From: Draconibacterium orientale
Lineage (GTDB): Bacteria > Bacteroidota > Bacteroidia > Bacteroidales > JAADGE01
Length of the DNA stretch: 48,501 bases
Assembly: GCA_022729995.1 (NCBI GenBank)
Contig: DZBS01000008.1
Span: forward strand, 1 to 48,501
Direction of reading: 5' to 3'
Position numbers and translations under genes: made by a program. The notes beneath the pieces are model-generated. The model was not told where the DNA came from, searched no databases, and was given only the letters and a program-made list of their open reading frames with translations. Positions 15,921-24,579 of the stretch are shown here, piece after piece (within the stretch, counting starts at the first letter, position 1; the number at the start of each line of letters is the position of its first letter).

Positions 15921-15964
15921 TCAATTTTTTGAGTATTTATCAGACAGAAAAATCAAAAACAAAA

Positions 15965-16168
15965 ATGAAAGGACGTGTAAAATGGTTTGATTCAACCAAA
16001 GGATTTGGTTTTATTCATACTGAAGAAGGAAATGATTTATTCGTTCACTATTCAAGTTTTCAAAATAAAAAATATGAAATCTTGGAAGAAGGTGAAGAAG
16101 TAGAGTTTGAGGTGATTCAAGGAAAAAGAGGTCTTTTGGCATCAAATTTGAAAAAAATAAACGGATAA
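15965..16168 (+). CDS. Cold-shock domain protein (CspA family)
   Basis: 67 residues, one cold-shock domain that binds single-stranded RNA/DNA. The RNP1-like motif is KGFGFIHT and the RNP2-like motif is DLFVHYS. I chose ATG 15965 (MKGRVKWFDSTKGFGF), the standard N-terminus; TTG 15929 would add 12 residues with no family support. It lies 44 bp after the HTH gene and before a strong terminator, so the two probably form a unit. Confidence 0.93.
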   Translation: MKGRVKWFDSTKGFGFIHTEEGNDLFVHYSSFQNKKYEILEEGEEVEFEVIQGKRGLLASNLKKING

Positions 16169-16241
16169 ATAGTTTCTAAAATAAAATGTAAATTTTAAAC
16201 TTTCTATTAAACCGGAAAAGGAATGTCTTTTAGTTTTTTGG

Positions 16242-16306
16242 ATTGTCGTTAGTATCAATAATTGAAAATTTAGTTTTCATTTATGTATTAACGACAATTT
16301 TTTTTT
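16242..16306 (+). terminator. Intrinsic terminator after the cold-shock gene
   Basis: ATTGTCGTTA (16242-16251) pairs perfectly with TAACGACAAT (16289-16298), followed by T9 (16298-16306). An inner hairpin GAAAA/TTTTC sits in the loop. The T run serves the plus strand only, not the convergent ABC-F gene. Confidence 0.85.
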
Positions 16307-16332
16307 CCAAATTGCTTATTATAAATAGGTAA

Positions 16333-18282
16333 TCAATTTATATTTTGTTTCTTTTCTTCGAGCAAATTCATTTCTAAACTTAAATTTTCCCAATCTGTCA
16401 TTTTTTGCTCAAGCTCTTTTTTGCTTTTTTCAAAATTGATATAAAAATTGCTTTCGGTAATATTTTCGCCCGACGAAAGTTTTTTCTCGCATTGTTCAAT
16501 AAAATTTTCTAAGAAAAATACTCGTGCCTCAACATCGTCAATTGTCTTTTTTACTTTGCGAATTTCTTTATCAATTTTTTTTCTTTCTTCATAAATTTCT
16601 TTGTTTTGCGACGATTCTTTTAAAGAGTTTTCCGAAGATTGAACCAATTTATTCTTTTCGATTTCTTTCAACGAATCCATTTTTTTACGTTCAAGAAATT
16701 GTTTTATGTCGCCGGAATGTTTCTTAATTGTTTTATTTCCAAACTCAAAAATTTTGGTACACAAACCTTGCAAAAAATTTCTGTCGTGAGAAACAACAAT
16801 TAAAGTACCGCCAAACTGACTAAGTGCTTGTTTTAAAATATCTTTTGAGTGCATATCGAGATGATTTGTTGGTTCATCGAGAATCAGCAAATTATATGGT
16901 TCGAGCATAAGTTTTGCAAGAGCAAGTCTGGAACGCTCACCGCCTGAAAGAACTTCAACTTTTTTATCAATATCGTCGTTGCTGAAAAGAAATTGCCCCA
17001 AAATATCTCTTAATTTTGTTCTAATTTCTCCAACAGCAATATCGTCGAGAGTTTGAAAAACGGTTTTGTTTTTATCAAGCTCATTTTCTTGATTTTGAGC
17101 AAAATATCCTATTTTAACATTATGTCCGAGCTTTACATTTCCACGATATTCAATTTCATTTTTAATAATTCTAACCAAAGTAGTTTTCCCTTCGCCGTTT
17201 TTTCCTACAAAAGCAATTTTTTCGCCTCTTTCAACAGTAAGCCAAATGTTTTCGAGAATAGTTTTTGTGTCGTAAACCTTTGTCATTTCTTCAATATCAA
17301 TAACAACGTCGCCCGAACGCGGCGCTTCCGGAAATCGAATTGTTAAACCGGACAAATCTGTTTCGTCAATTTCAACTCTCTCAACTTTATCGAGTTGCTT
17401 AATTCTTGATTGAACTTGAACGGCTTTTGTGGCTTTATATCTGAAACGTTCGATAAATTGTTCGGTTTCGGAAATCATTTTTTGCTGATTATTGTATGTT
17501 GCAAGTTGCTGTACAATTCGTTCTTTACGCAAAATTTCAAATTCCGAGAAAGAAACTTTATAATCGTAAATTTTACTTTTAATAATCTCTATTGTTCTGT
17601 TTGTAACTGCATCAAGAAAAGCTCTATCGTGCGAAATAAGAATTATTGAACCGTAATAATCTTTCAAAAAATCTTCCAACCATTGAATAGATTCAATATC
17701 GAGGTGATTTGTAGGCTCATCGAGCAAAAGCAAATCGGGTTTTTTCAATAAAATTTTTGCAAGTTCAATTCTCATTCGCCAGCCGCCGCTAAATTCGGCA
17801 ACATCTCTTATAAAATCAGAATCAAGAAAACCCAAACCTTTAAGAATTTTTTCGGTATCGCCTTCAATAGAATTTCCTCCGTGAATAGTAAATTTTTCGT
17901 GCAAATGTGCCGATTTTTCTATTAAAGAATTATATTCTGCCGATTCATAATCTATTCTTTCGGCAAGTTTAATATTAATTAAATCTATATTTTTTCTTAT
18001 TGAAATAACTTCTTCAAAAGCAGTTAAAGCTTCTTGTTTCACTGTTTTTCCTTTCGGATAAGTCATTTGCTGAGGAAGATACCCGACGGTAAAATCCGAA
18101 GACATAGAAATTTCGCCCGAATCGGCCGATGCTTGTTTTGCAATAATTTTGAGCAAAGTAGATTTTCCGGCACCGTTTTTTCCTGTTAATCCGATTCTGC
18201 TTTTCGGACTAATCACAAACGAAATGCTGTTTAATAAAGGAACTCCGCTAAAAGAAACGGAAATATTGTTTACCGAAACCAT
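16333..18282 (-). CDS. ABC-F family ATPase
   Basis: 649 residues with two ABC domains and no membrane segments. The first has GLTGKNGAGKSTLLKII, FSGGWRMRIELAKILL and LLLLDEPTNHLD. The second has AFVGKNGEGKTTLVRII, LSGGERSRLALAKLML and LLILDEPTNHLD. The charged linker between them and the C-terminal coiled coil (about residues 540-645) fit the Uup-like branch. ABC-F proteins act on ribosomes; the exact role here is not assignable, and nothing specifically indicates antibiotic resistance. Confidence 0.93.
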   Translation of the reverse strand: MVSVNNISVSFSGVPLLNSISFVISPKSRIGLTGKNGAGKSTLLKIIAKQASADSGEISMSSDFTVGYLPQQMTYPKGKTVKQEALTAFEEVISIRKNIDLINIKLAERIDYESAEYNSLIEKSAHLHEKFTIHGGNSIEGDTEKILKGLGFLDSDFIRDVAEFSGGWRMRIELAKILLKKPDLLLLDEPTNHLDIESIQWLEDFLKDYYGSIILISHDRAFLDAVTNRTIEIIKSKIYDYKVSFSEFEILRKERIVQQLATYNNQQKMISETEQFIERFRYKATKAVQVQSRIKQLDKVERVEIDETDLSGLTIRFPEAPRSGDVVIDIEEMTKVYDTKTILENIWLTVERGEKIAFVGKNGEGKTTLVRIIKNEIEYRGNVKLGHNVKIGYFAQNQENELDKNKTVFQTLDDIAVGEIRTKLRDILGQFLFSNDDIDKKVEVLSGGERSRLALAKLMLEPYNLLILDEPTNHLDMHSKDILKQALSQFGGTLIVVSHDRNFLQGLCTKIFEFGNKTIKKHSGDIKQFLERKKMDSLKEIEKNKLVQSSENSLKESSQNKEIYEERKKIDKEIRKVKKTIDDVEARVFFLENFIEQCEKKLSSGENITESNFYINFEKSKKELEQKMTDWENLSLEMNLLEEKKQNIN

Positions 18283-18307
18283 TATAAAATCAATTTTTAA
18301 AGAATTG

Positions 18308-18315
18308 CAAATATA
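18308..18315 (-). promoter_or_regulatory. -7 box of the ABC-F gene promoter
   Basis: The minus strand reads TATATTTG, 25 bp before the start at 18282. Confidence 0.55.
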
Positions 18316-18457
18316 AAAAAATAGAGAAACATTGATGCAAGAATTTATAAAATAGATTTTTATCGAAATTTATTATAGCTTTTATCAATTTAAAAATATA
18401 TGTTTTAAAGATATAGGTCAAAAAATAAAAATGTCGGTTTTTGTTATAATTTTACAA

Positions 18458-18507
18458 GTCGAAATTAAAACACTAAGCATAATTGATACTTCACTAATAA
18501 TTTCGAC
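18458..18507. repeat. Inverted repeat in the divergent ABC-F / acyl-CoA synthetase region
   Basis: GTCGAAATT (18458-18466) and AATTTCGAC (18499-18507) are exact inverses with a 32-bp loop, 55 bp before the acyl-CoA synthetase start. It could be a regulator site pair or a leader hairpin. The rest of the 280-bp gap is AT-rich and featureless apart from the -7 box at 18308. Confidence 0.4.
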
Positions 18508-18562
18508 CAAAACAAATAAACTGTTCGAGAATAAATAAATTTTATAAACTAATAACACGAGT

Positions 18563-20203
18563 ATGTCGAAAAATACTTTTTTAGGCTGGTTGCACAACGG
18601 AATTATCGAAAACTGGGAAAGCGAAGCTTTATCCGATTTAGATAAAAAGCCTATAACTTACGGAGAAACAGCACAGAAAATCACCGAATTACACAATGTT
18701 TTTAAAACTTTAGATGTAAAGAAAGGAGATAAAATTGCCGTTTCGGGAAAAAACTCTACAAATTGGGCTATAACTTTTCTTGCTACAACAACTTATGGTG
18801 CTATTATTGTTCCGTTGTTGTCGGATTTTAAGCCAAAAGATATTGCAAAACTATTAAATCATTCCGAATCAATAATATTTTTTGCCGATACAAAAATTGG
18901 AAAAGACATTGAAAAAGAAGAATTAGAATTTCTTAAAATAGGAATTTCATTAGATGATTATTCCGTTTTTTATTCAAAAGATGAAAATTATAAAGCAACT
19001 TTTATCGAATCATTCAAGAAATCAAAAGAAATAAAAATTAATAAAGGTGAATTTACTGTTCCTGAATTTAATCAAGACGAACTTGTAGAAATTATATATT
19101 CTTCGGGAACTGTGGGTTTTTCAAAAGGTGTAATGTTAAGTCACAAATCATTGTCGGAAAACGTTGATTATGCCAGAGATAACATGTTTTTAACCAAAGG
19201 TGATAATATTCTTTCTTTTCTTCCTGCAGCTCATGCTTACGGTTGCGCTTTTGAATTTTTATTCCCGTTTTCAAAGGGTTGTCATATTACATTTTTAGGG
19301 AAAACGCCAACACCCGAAATTTTACTTAAAGCTTTCGATTTAGTGAAACCAAAACTAATTTTGTGTGTTCCGCTTATTGTAGAAAAAATTTATAAAAAAA
19401 AGATTAAACCTCAAATGGACAAACCTTTAATGAAAATTTTAAGGCATATTCCCGGTTTAAATAATATAATTTACAAAAAAGTTCTGGCGAGTTTAAATAA
19501 TGTTTTTGGAAATAATTTTTCCGAAATTGTTATTGGAGGTGCTGCAATGAATCACGAAGTTGAAAAATTCCTTACTCGCATAAAATTCAAATTTACAATA
19601 GGTTACGGAATGACAGAATGTGGTCCGTTAATTTCATACCAAACTTGGGACCAAAGAAAATTAGAATCAACCGGTAAAATAGTAAATTCGTTAAAAGTTA
19701 AAATTATTAATCATGACGCTAAAACAAAAGTTGGCGAAATTTGTGTAAAAGGCGATAATTTAATGCTTGGATATTACAAAAACGAGGCTGCCACAAATTC
19801 GGCAATTGACAGCGAAGGCTGGTTACATACCGGAGATTTAGGATTAATAGATGAAAATGAAGTAATTACAATTAAAGGTCGCATTAAAAACATGATTCTC
19901 GGTTCATCGGGTCAAAATATTTACCCGGAAGAATTAGAATCTTTGGTGAACGAATTTCCGTGCGTTACAGAATCGGTTGTTGTTGAACGAAACGGAAGAA
20001 TTACAGCTCTTATCTTTCCCGATTTGGATTTCATAAAAGAACATCATCATACAGAGGAACATCTTTTACACGAATTGAAACACAATATTCACAAACTTAA
20101 CAGGAATTTGCCCAATTATATGCAAATAAAAGAGTTTGAAATTTATAAAGAAGAATTTGAAAAAACTCCAAAGAAAAATATAAAAAGGTTTTTATATAAC
20201 TAA
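18563..20203 (+). CDS. AMP-dependent acyl-CoA synthetase (long-chain type)
   Basis: 546 residues of the ANL adenylating family. Motifs: P-loop VEIIYSSGTVGFSKGVMLSH, adenylate motif GYGMTECGPLISY, GWLHTGDLGLID and the hinge GRIKNMILGSSGQNIYPEE with the C-terminal catalytic lysine region (KTPKKNIKRF). It activates a carboxylic acid, probably a fatty acid, to its CoA (or ACP) thioester. The chain length cannot be read. The second residue of the P-loop tail is VGFSKG, where many have TGxPKG, a common variation. The gene is monocistronic. Confidence 0.9.
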   Translation: MSKNTFLGWLHNGIIENWESEALSDLDKKPITYGETAQKITELHNVFKTLDVKKGDKIAVSGKNSTNWAITFLATTTYGAIIVPLLSDFKPKDIAKLLNHSESIIFFADTKIGKDIEKEELEFLKIGISLDDYSVFYSKDENYKATFIESFKKSKEIKINKGEFTVPEFNQDELVEIIYSSGTVGFSKGVMLSHKSLSENVDYARDNMFLTKGDNILSFLPAAHAYGCAFEFLFPFSKGCHITFLGKTPTPEILLKAFDLVKPKLILCVPLIVEKIYKKKIKPQMDKPLMKILRHIPGLNNIIYKKVLASLNNVFGNNFSEIVIGGAAMNHEVEKFLTRIKFKFTIGYGMTECGPLISYQTWDQRKLESTGKIVNSLKVKIINHDAKTKVGEICVKGDNLMLGYYKNEAATNSAIDSEGWLHTGDLGLIDENEVITIKGRIKNMILGSSGQNIYPEELESLVNEFPCVTESVVVERNGRITALIFPDLDFIKEHHHTEEHLLHELKHNIHKLNRNLPNYMQIKEFEIYKEEFEKTPKKNIKRFLYN

Positions 20204-20218
20204 AATATCTTAAAGTTC

Positions 20219-20275
20219 TCAGTCTTCAGTTCTCGGTCAGCAGGATTTATCGTTTTTATGAAGACTGAAGACTGA
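20219..20275. repeat. Inverted repeat between convergent genes
   Basis: TCAGTCTTCAGT (20219-20230) and ACTGAAGACTGA (20264-20275) are perfect 12-bp inverses with a 33-nt loop, between the stops of the acyl-CoA synthetase and NUDIX genes. There is no good T tract. It may be a bidirectional terminator or a dispersed extragenic repeat. Confidence 0.5.
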
Positions 20276-20293
20276 AATCATTAAATCTCTTTT

Positions 20294-20824
20294 TTATTTA
20301 TTCACAAAAAAATCCATAATTATCCAAGCTTTTGCTGAAATAATATTGATTTTATCTTCAAGAATTTCTTTTACTTCGGATTTGTTTAAAATATGCACTG
20401 TTAATTCCTCACTTTCTTCGAGTTTTGAGTAAGATATTTCGCCTTCAGCTTTTGCAAATACAATTGAAATTGCTTCATTTGAAAGACCTGCGGAATTAAT
20501 TACAAACGGACTTATTTTTAGAATTTCTGAAACTCGTAAACCTGTTTCCTCAAAAAATTCTCTTCTTGCAGCGGTTTCAATATCTTCATTTTCATCAATT
20601 AATCCGGCAGGAAAACTCCATTCAAAATCTTGAACCGGAATTCTAAATTCCTTTATCAACACAAGTTTATCGCCGTATTCGGCAACAATCATTACCGCTT
20701 TTCTGTTAGCTGTTCTTTCCGCAGAAACCCATTGCGAAACATTTCCTGCTGTATTTATATATTCTGTTTCAACAAGGTTTAAAAACTTTGTATGAAAAAG
20801 GTTTTTGATAGATATTATTTTCAT
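20294..20824 (-). CDS. NUDIX hydrolase
   Basis: 176 residues with a perfect Nudix box at 74-96 (G-x5-E-x7-REFFEETGL). The upstream WSFPAGLID and the size resemble ADP-ribose pyrophosphatase-type NUDIX enzymes, which cleave nucleoside diphosphates linked to another moiety. The exact substrate is unknown. It is separate from its neighbours: convergent with the acyl-CoA synthetase, and a terminator hairpin lies upstream at 20881-20912. Confidence 0.9.
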   Translation of the reverse strand: MKIISIKNLFHTKFLNLVETEYINTAGNVSQWVSAERTANRKAVMIVAEYGDKLVLIKEFRIPVQDFEWSFPAGLIDENEDIETAARREFFEETGLRVSEILKISPFVINSAGLSNEAISIVFAKAEGEISYSKLEESEELTVHILNKSEVKEILEDKINIISAKAWIIMDFFVNK

Positions 20825-20874
20825 ATTGTAAAAATATTAAATCATAAAAAAAGCAAATTACGAAAAGCTTTGTA

Positions 20875-20912
20875 ATAAAAAAAAGAGTAAGTCATTGATA
20901 ACTTACTCTTTT
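20875..20912 (-). terminator. Intrinsic terminator after the S8 peptidase
   Basis: AAAAGAGTAAGT (20881-20892) and ACTTACTCTTTT (20901-20912) form a perfect 12-bp stem with an 8-nt loop. On the minus strand it is followed by a run of T, 23 bp after the peptidase stop. Confidence 0.88.
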
Positions 20913-20934
20913 CAATTTTAATAAATCTTAATTG

Positions 20935-22425
20935 TTATAGCACTGCTTTATACGCATCAACAGAGCCGTAACCAAAATCTGCATTTTTATACGGATAAAA
21001 TTCTGACGATTGTATAAGTTTTGTAAGAACTTGGTCTCTTGTCCATGTTGGATATTTTGCCCAAACTAAAGCGGCAATACCCGCCATTGTTGATGTAGCA
21101 ATTGAAGAACCGCCAACATATTGTTTGCTGTTTTCATAAAATCCGGTTGTTGGAGATGTTCTGTTTCCGTCATAATATCTTTGCATAACAACAGTGAAAT
21201 CAATTTGACTTCCCCAATGGCAAACGTCGCAAGCATCTGTTGAACCGCCGTCGGTAACTCCGGTAACTGCATTACATTCTGCCATACTTGCCGGAAATAT
21301 TACTCCAACAAAATTTGTGAAAGATGTTGAAGTTCCGCCTGCTGCAAAAATTAATTTTCCTTTAGAATAAGCATATTTTACTGCATCTGATATTTTTGAA
21401 ATTGTAAAAATATAACCAACCGACATAGAAATAATTTTAAGATCCGAACGATTTGCTAAAGCTGTAATTGCATCTGCAACACCTCTTTGTTCGTGATAAT
21501 CGTCAAGAAGTACATCTGATGTTCCTCTATAGGAAATTAAGTTGCAATTGTAAGCAACGCCTACCGGCATATAATTATCATTTCTTGGGCTTGCTACATT
21601 TGAACTCATAGAAGTTCCGTGGCTGCATTTATCATCAGGTCCGTCAGTTGTTGTTACCCAATACCATATTGATTCTGTATAAGTTCCATATTTTTGAACT
21701 GTTCTTCCTGTTGAATATCCGTCATTAAAACTTGCATTTAATAAAGATTGATATGGTGAAATTCCGGTGTCTACAACACCAACTGTAATACCTCTTCCTG
21801 TGCTGATATTCCATGCTGAGGGGATATTATGTTTGTCATAAACCCATGATACATAACAATTTGGAGCTATAAGTCTGTAATCTGCCGTATTAATTACGTC
21901 TGAACCTGTATCGCATCCGCTGTCGCTTTTTTCTGTTGCTTCATAATCGAAAAATCTGTAACCGGAAGGTTCTGCGTATCTAACGTTTGGGTTACTTCTT
22001 AATAGAGCAATTGTTTCAATTTTTGAAACTTTAATATCAAAATAAGTTAAAAATTCATCTTGATGTATAACGATATTTGTTTTCTCGGCATTTCCTTCCG
22101 ACAAAATAATTTCGTCAATAAGACTTTTTCTTAAATCACTGTTCAATTTGTCGGTTCCTTCAATAAATTCTTTACTTCCGAATCCTACGGTTAAAATGCT
22201 GTCGCCATGAATAACCGCACTCCAAAGCATATTGTCGTCGGCATTTTTCCAATTAAAATCTCCTGTTTTTTCAATTGATTTTTTAATTGCAGTGTTAATT
22301 TCTTGAGGTGTTAATAATTCGAATGAAGTTTCATTTGTTACTGTTTTCAATATTTCCGAATCATCTTTCTTACAAGTCGAAAACAATAAAATTAGAATAA
22401 ACGGTAAAATTTTTAGAAGTTTCAT
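20935..22425 (-). CDS. Subtilisin-like S8 peptidase, lipoprotein
   Basis: 496 residues with lipobox LLFSTC (Cys18), a propeptide-like region to about 160, then an S8 domain. Likely triad: Asp219 (VGVVDTGIS), His269 (CSHGTSMSSN) and Ser441 (GGSSIATSTMAG). The segment that normally carries the oxyanion-hole asparagine (AAGN) reads AAGGT here, with Gly at 364, so activity may be altered. It is probably a cell-envelope or surface protease. Several cysteines (171, 190, 267, 294, 384, 399, 402) may form disulfides. Confidence 0.88.
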   Translation of the reverse strand: MKLLKILPFILILLFSTCKKDDSEILKTVTNETSFELLTPQEINTAIKKSIEKTGDFNWKNADDNMLWSAVIHGDSILTVGFGSKEFIEGTDKLNSDLRKSLIDEIILSEGNAEKTNIVIHQDEFLTYFDIKVSKIETIALLRSNPNVRYAEPSGYRFFDYEATEKSDSGCDTGSDVINTADYRLIAPNCYVSWVYDKHNIPSAWNISTGRGITVGVVDTGISPYQSLLNASFNDGYSTGRTVQKYGTYTESIWYWVTTTDGPDDKCSHGTSMSSNVASPRNDNYMPVGVAYNCNLISYRGTSDVLLDDYHEQRGVADAITALANRSDLKIISMSVGYIFTISKISDAVKYAYSKGKLIFAAGGTSTSFTNFVGVIFPASMAECNAVTGVTDGGSTDACDVCHWGSQIDFTVVMQRYYDGNRTSPTTGFYENSKQYVGGSSIATSTMAGIAALVWAKYPTWTRDQVLTKLIQSSEFYPYKNADFGYGSVDAYKAVL

Positions 22426-22570
22426 AAATTAAAGTTTGAATTTTTAAATAAATTTTTTGTTTGATAAATTTATAATTTTTTATTAATCTATTTATAAAAA
22501 CAGCTACAAAAAAATTACTGTCAAACAATATTTTTATTAAAACAAATCTAACTTATTGAATATCAAAATA

Positions 22571-22606
22571 TCTTAATATAAAATCTGAACGGAATTTATA
22601 TTAAGA
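22571..22606 (-). terminator. Hairpin after the TSUP operon
   Basis: TCTTAATATAAA (22571-22582) and TTTATATTAAGA (22595-22606) form a perfect 12-bp stem with a 12-nt loop, 82 bp after the TSUP stop on the minus strand. The following T tract is weak, so termination is plausible but not certain. The remainder of 22426-22687 is AT-rich and shows nothing else. Confidence 0.45.
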
Positions 22607-22687
22607 CTAAATATGAATTAAAAATGTTTTAAAGCATCAATTTTTATGCCGGAGAAAATGAATCTTTTTTTTATATCTCATTAATTT

Positions 22688-23440
22688 TTAGAATAATCCG
22701 AATAACTTTAGCGAAGCTCCCAAAATTACAAACAACAAAACATATCGTATAAATTTTGGTCCCCAACTTACGGCAAATTTGGTTGCTACAAAAGCACCGA
22801 GCATACTTCCTGCGGCAAGAATAAGTCCTATTTCATAATTTATTTGATTGTTATACATAAATATAACCATAACTACTGATGTAAATAATAAAATTATAAG
22901 ATTTTTAACAGCATTTGCTTTCACTAAATCCAAACCGGAACCTAAAACTAAGCCTGCCAAAAGAAACATTCCAACTCCGGCTTGGATAAAACCGCCATAA
23001 ATTCCTATTACAAAAAATATTACTATTTGAAAAATTCCCGGTTTTTCAGATGCCAAATCTGCTTGACCTTTTATCCATGCTTCGGGTTTAAAAAGAAGAA
23101 GAAAAAACATTATCACCAGCATTATGGCAATGGCATTATTCATAATTCTTTCATTAATTTCAACAGCAAATTGAGCTCCGATAATTGAACCTATTACGGC
23201 CGGAATTGCAAGTCTCATTGAGGTTTTTGCTTCAATAACTTTTTGCTTTTTAAAACTTCCAACACTCACAAGTGTTTGAAAAAATATTGATATTCTGTTT
23301 GTTCCGTTTGCTACATTTGCAGGCAATCCTAAAAATATTAGTAAAGGTAATGTAATTGTTGAGCCGCTTCCGGCAAGGGTGTTTATAAAACCTGCAACAA
23401 ATCCGGCAAGAATTACCGCCAAAATCATATACCATTCCAT
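22688..23440 (-). CDS. TSUP-family membrane transporter (TauE/SafE)
   Basis: 250 residues with about eight transmembrane segments and the family signatures GFINTLAGSGSTITLPLLIFLGLP near the start and GIYGGFIQAGVGMFLLAGLVLG in the second half. TSUP proteins export or import sulfite, sulfoacetate and related organosulfur anions; the substrate is unknown. It is the last gene of a four-gene operon, 1 bp after the methionine sulfoxide reductase, so a link to sulfur or oxidative stress is plausible. Confidence 0.9.
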   Translation of the reverse strand: MEWYMILAVILAGFVAGFINTLAGSGSTITLPLLIFLGLPANVANGTNRISIFFQTLVSVGSFKKQKVIEAKTSMRLAIPAVIGSIIGAQFAVEINERIMNNAIAIMLVIMFFLLLFKPEAWIKGQADLASEKPGIFQIVIFFVIGIYGGFIQAGVGMFLLAGLVLGSGLDLVKANAVKNLIILLFTSVVMVIFMYNNQINYEIGLILAAGSMLGAFVATKFAVSWGPKFIRYVLLFVILGASLKLFGLF

Positions 23441-23441
23441 A

Positions 23442-23927
23442 TTATTTCTTTGTTTGTGTTATGAAATTTACCAATTCTTCAAGATATTTTTTATCTGTTT
23501 CATCATAAGAATTAAGATTTTCACTATCGACATCTAACACAAAAATTACTTCACCTTTAATAATTCCAGGAATTACAATTTCCGATTTTGAATCGGAACT
23601 GCATGCAATGTGTCCGGGAAATTTATCAACATCGGGAACAATAATTGTTTGTTTTTGTTGCCAAGAAGTTCCGCAAACGCCATTGCCTAAATTTATTCTT
23701 GTGCAAGCAATTGGTCCGTGAAACGGGCCCAAAACTAATTGTTCGTTTTTAACTAAATAAAATCCAACCCAAAAATAATTCATGCCAAAATACAAGGCCG
23801 ACGAAACATTTGCAAGATTTGCAATAAAATCTTCTTCACCTGTTATAAGTGATTTAATTTGAGGAATAAGAGATTTGTATTTTTCTTCTTTTGAAAGATT
23901 TTTATCAATAAATATATTTTCCGACAT
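23442..23927 (-). CDS. msrC: Free methionine-(R)-sulfoxide reductase (fRMsr, GAF domain)
   Basis: 161 residues, a single GAF domain. The cysteines Cys75 (PIACTRI), Cys85 (GVCGTSW) and Cys109 (HIACSSDS) have the same 10 and 24 residue spacing as the active-site cysteines 84, 94 and 118 of the E. coli enzyme. It reduces free L-methionine-(R)-sulfoxide using thioredoxin. The gene lies 3 bp after the nitroreductase-like gene and 1 bp before the TSUP gene. Confidence 0.92.
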   Translation of the reverse strand: MSENIFIDKNLSKEEKYKSLIPQIKSLITGEEDFIANLANVSSALYFGMNYFWVGFYLVKNEQLVLGPFHGPIACTRINLGNGVCGTSWQQKQTIIVPDVDKFPGHIACSSDSKSEIVIPGIIKGEVIFVLDVDSENLNSYDETDKKYLEELVNFITQTKK

Positions 23928-23930
23928 AAT

Positions 23931-24560
23931 TTATAATTCTATAAACATTTCATTTAAAGGACGTCTAACTTTATTTAACTTTGCATATTTATCATCTTCC
24001 GAACGATAACCAAGATTTGCAAAAACAACTGAATGAAGATTTTTTTCTTTTAAATATAAAATTTCATCAAATTTTTCTGCATCAAAACCGCCCATCGGGC
24101 AAGCATCAATTTTTTCTATTGCACAAACAGTAAGCAAGTTACCTAATGCAATATAACATTGGTCTGATGCCCATTTTAACAATTGCTCGAGAGATTTTTT
24201 CTTTATGAAATTTTGAATATTTGCTTTGTATGAAACAAGCGAATTTAATTCTACATTTCTTATTTGTGCAAGGTTTTCTACATGAGAATCAATATAATCG
24301 TTATCAATATTAGTTTTTGCGGCAAAAATCAAAACATGCGATGCAGTAGAAACATTAATTTGTCCGAAAGCTGCTTCTGTAAGTTTTTCTTTTATTTCTT
24401 GATTAGAAACAATTATCATTTTAAATGGTTGCATACCATAAGAAGTAGCTGTTAAATTAACGGCTTCCTTAATTGTATCTATTTGTTTTTGAGATATTTT
24501 TTTATTTGAATCAAATAGTTTTGTTGCATATCTCCATTTTAATTTTTCTATTATATCCAT
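23931..24560 (-). CDS. Nitroreductase-family NAD(P)H-dependent oxidoreductase
   Basis: 209 residues of the NfsB/NfnB type: EKLKWRYATKLFDSNKKIS, LTATSYGMQPFKMIIV, and the glycine-containing IDACPMGGFDAEKFDEIL. It probably binds FMN. I chose ATG 24560 (MDIIEKLKWRYATK), the usual start; a longer frame from 24602 would overlap the KAS III stop. Distinct from the smaller nitroreductase at 13658. It belongs to the KAS III - nitroreductase - fRMsr - TSUP operon. Confidence 0.9.
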   Translation of the reverse strand: MDIIEKLKWRYATKLFDSNKKISQKQIDTIKEAVNLTATSYGMQPFKMIIVSNQEIKEKLTEAAFGQINVSTASHVLIFAAKTNIDNDYIDSHVENLAQIRNVELNSLVSYKANIQNFIKKKSLEQLLKWASDQCYIALGNLLTVCAIEKIDACPMGGFDAEKFDEILYLKEKNLHSVVFANLGYRSEDDKYAKLNKVRRPLNEMFIEL

Positions 24561-24579
24561 TTTAATTTTTAATATTTTT

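Noticed and set aside
15929-15964. Longer cold-shock protein from TTG 15929
   Set aside because: The family starts at MKGRVKWF; the extra 12 residues look like leader sequence.
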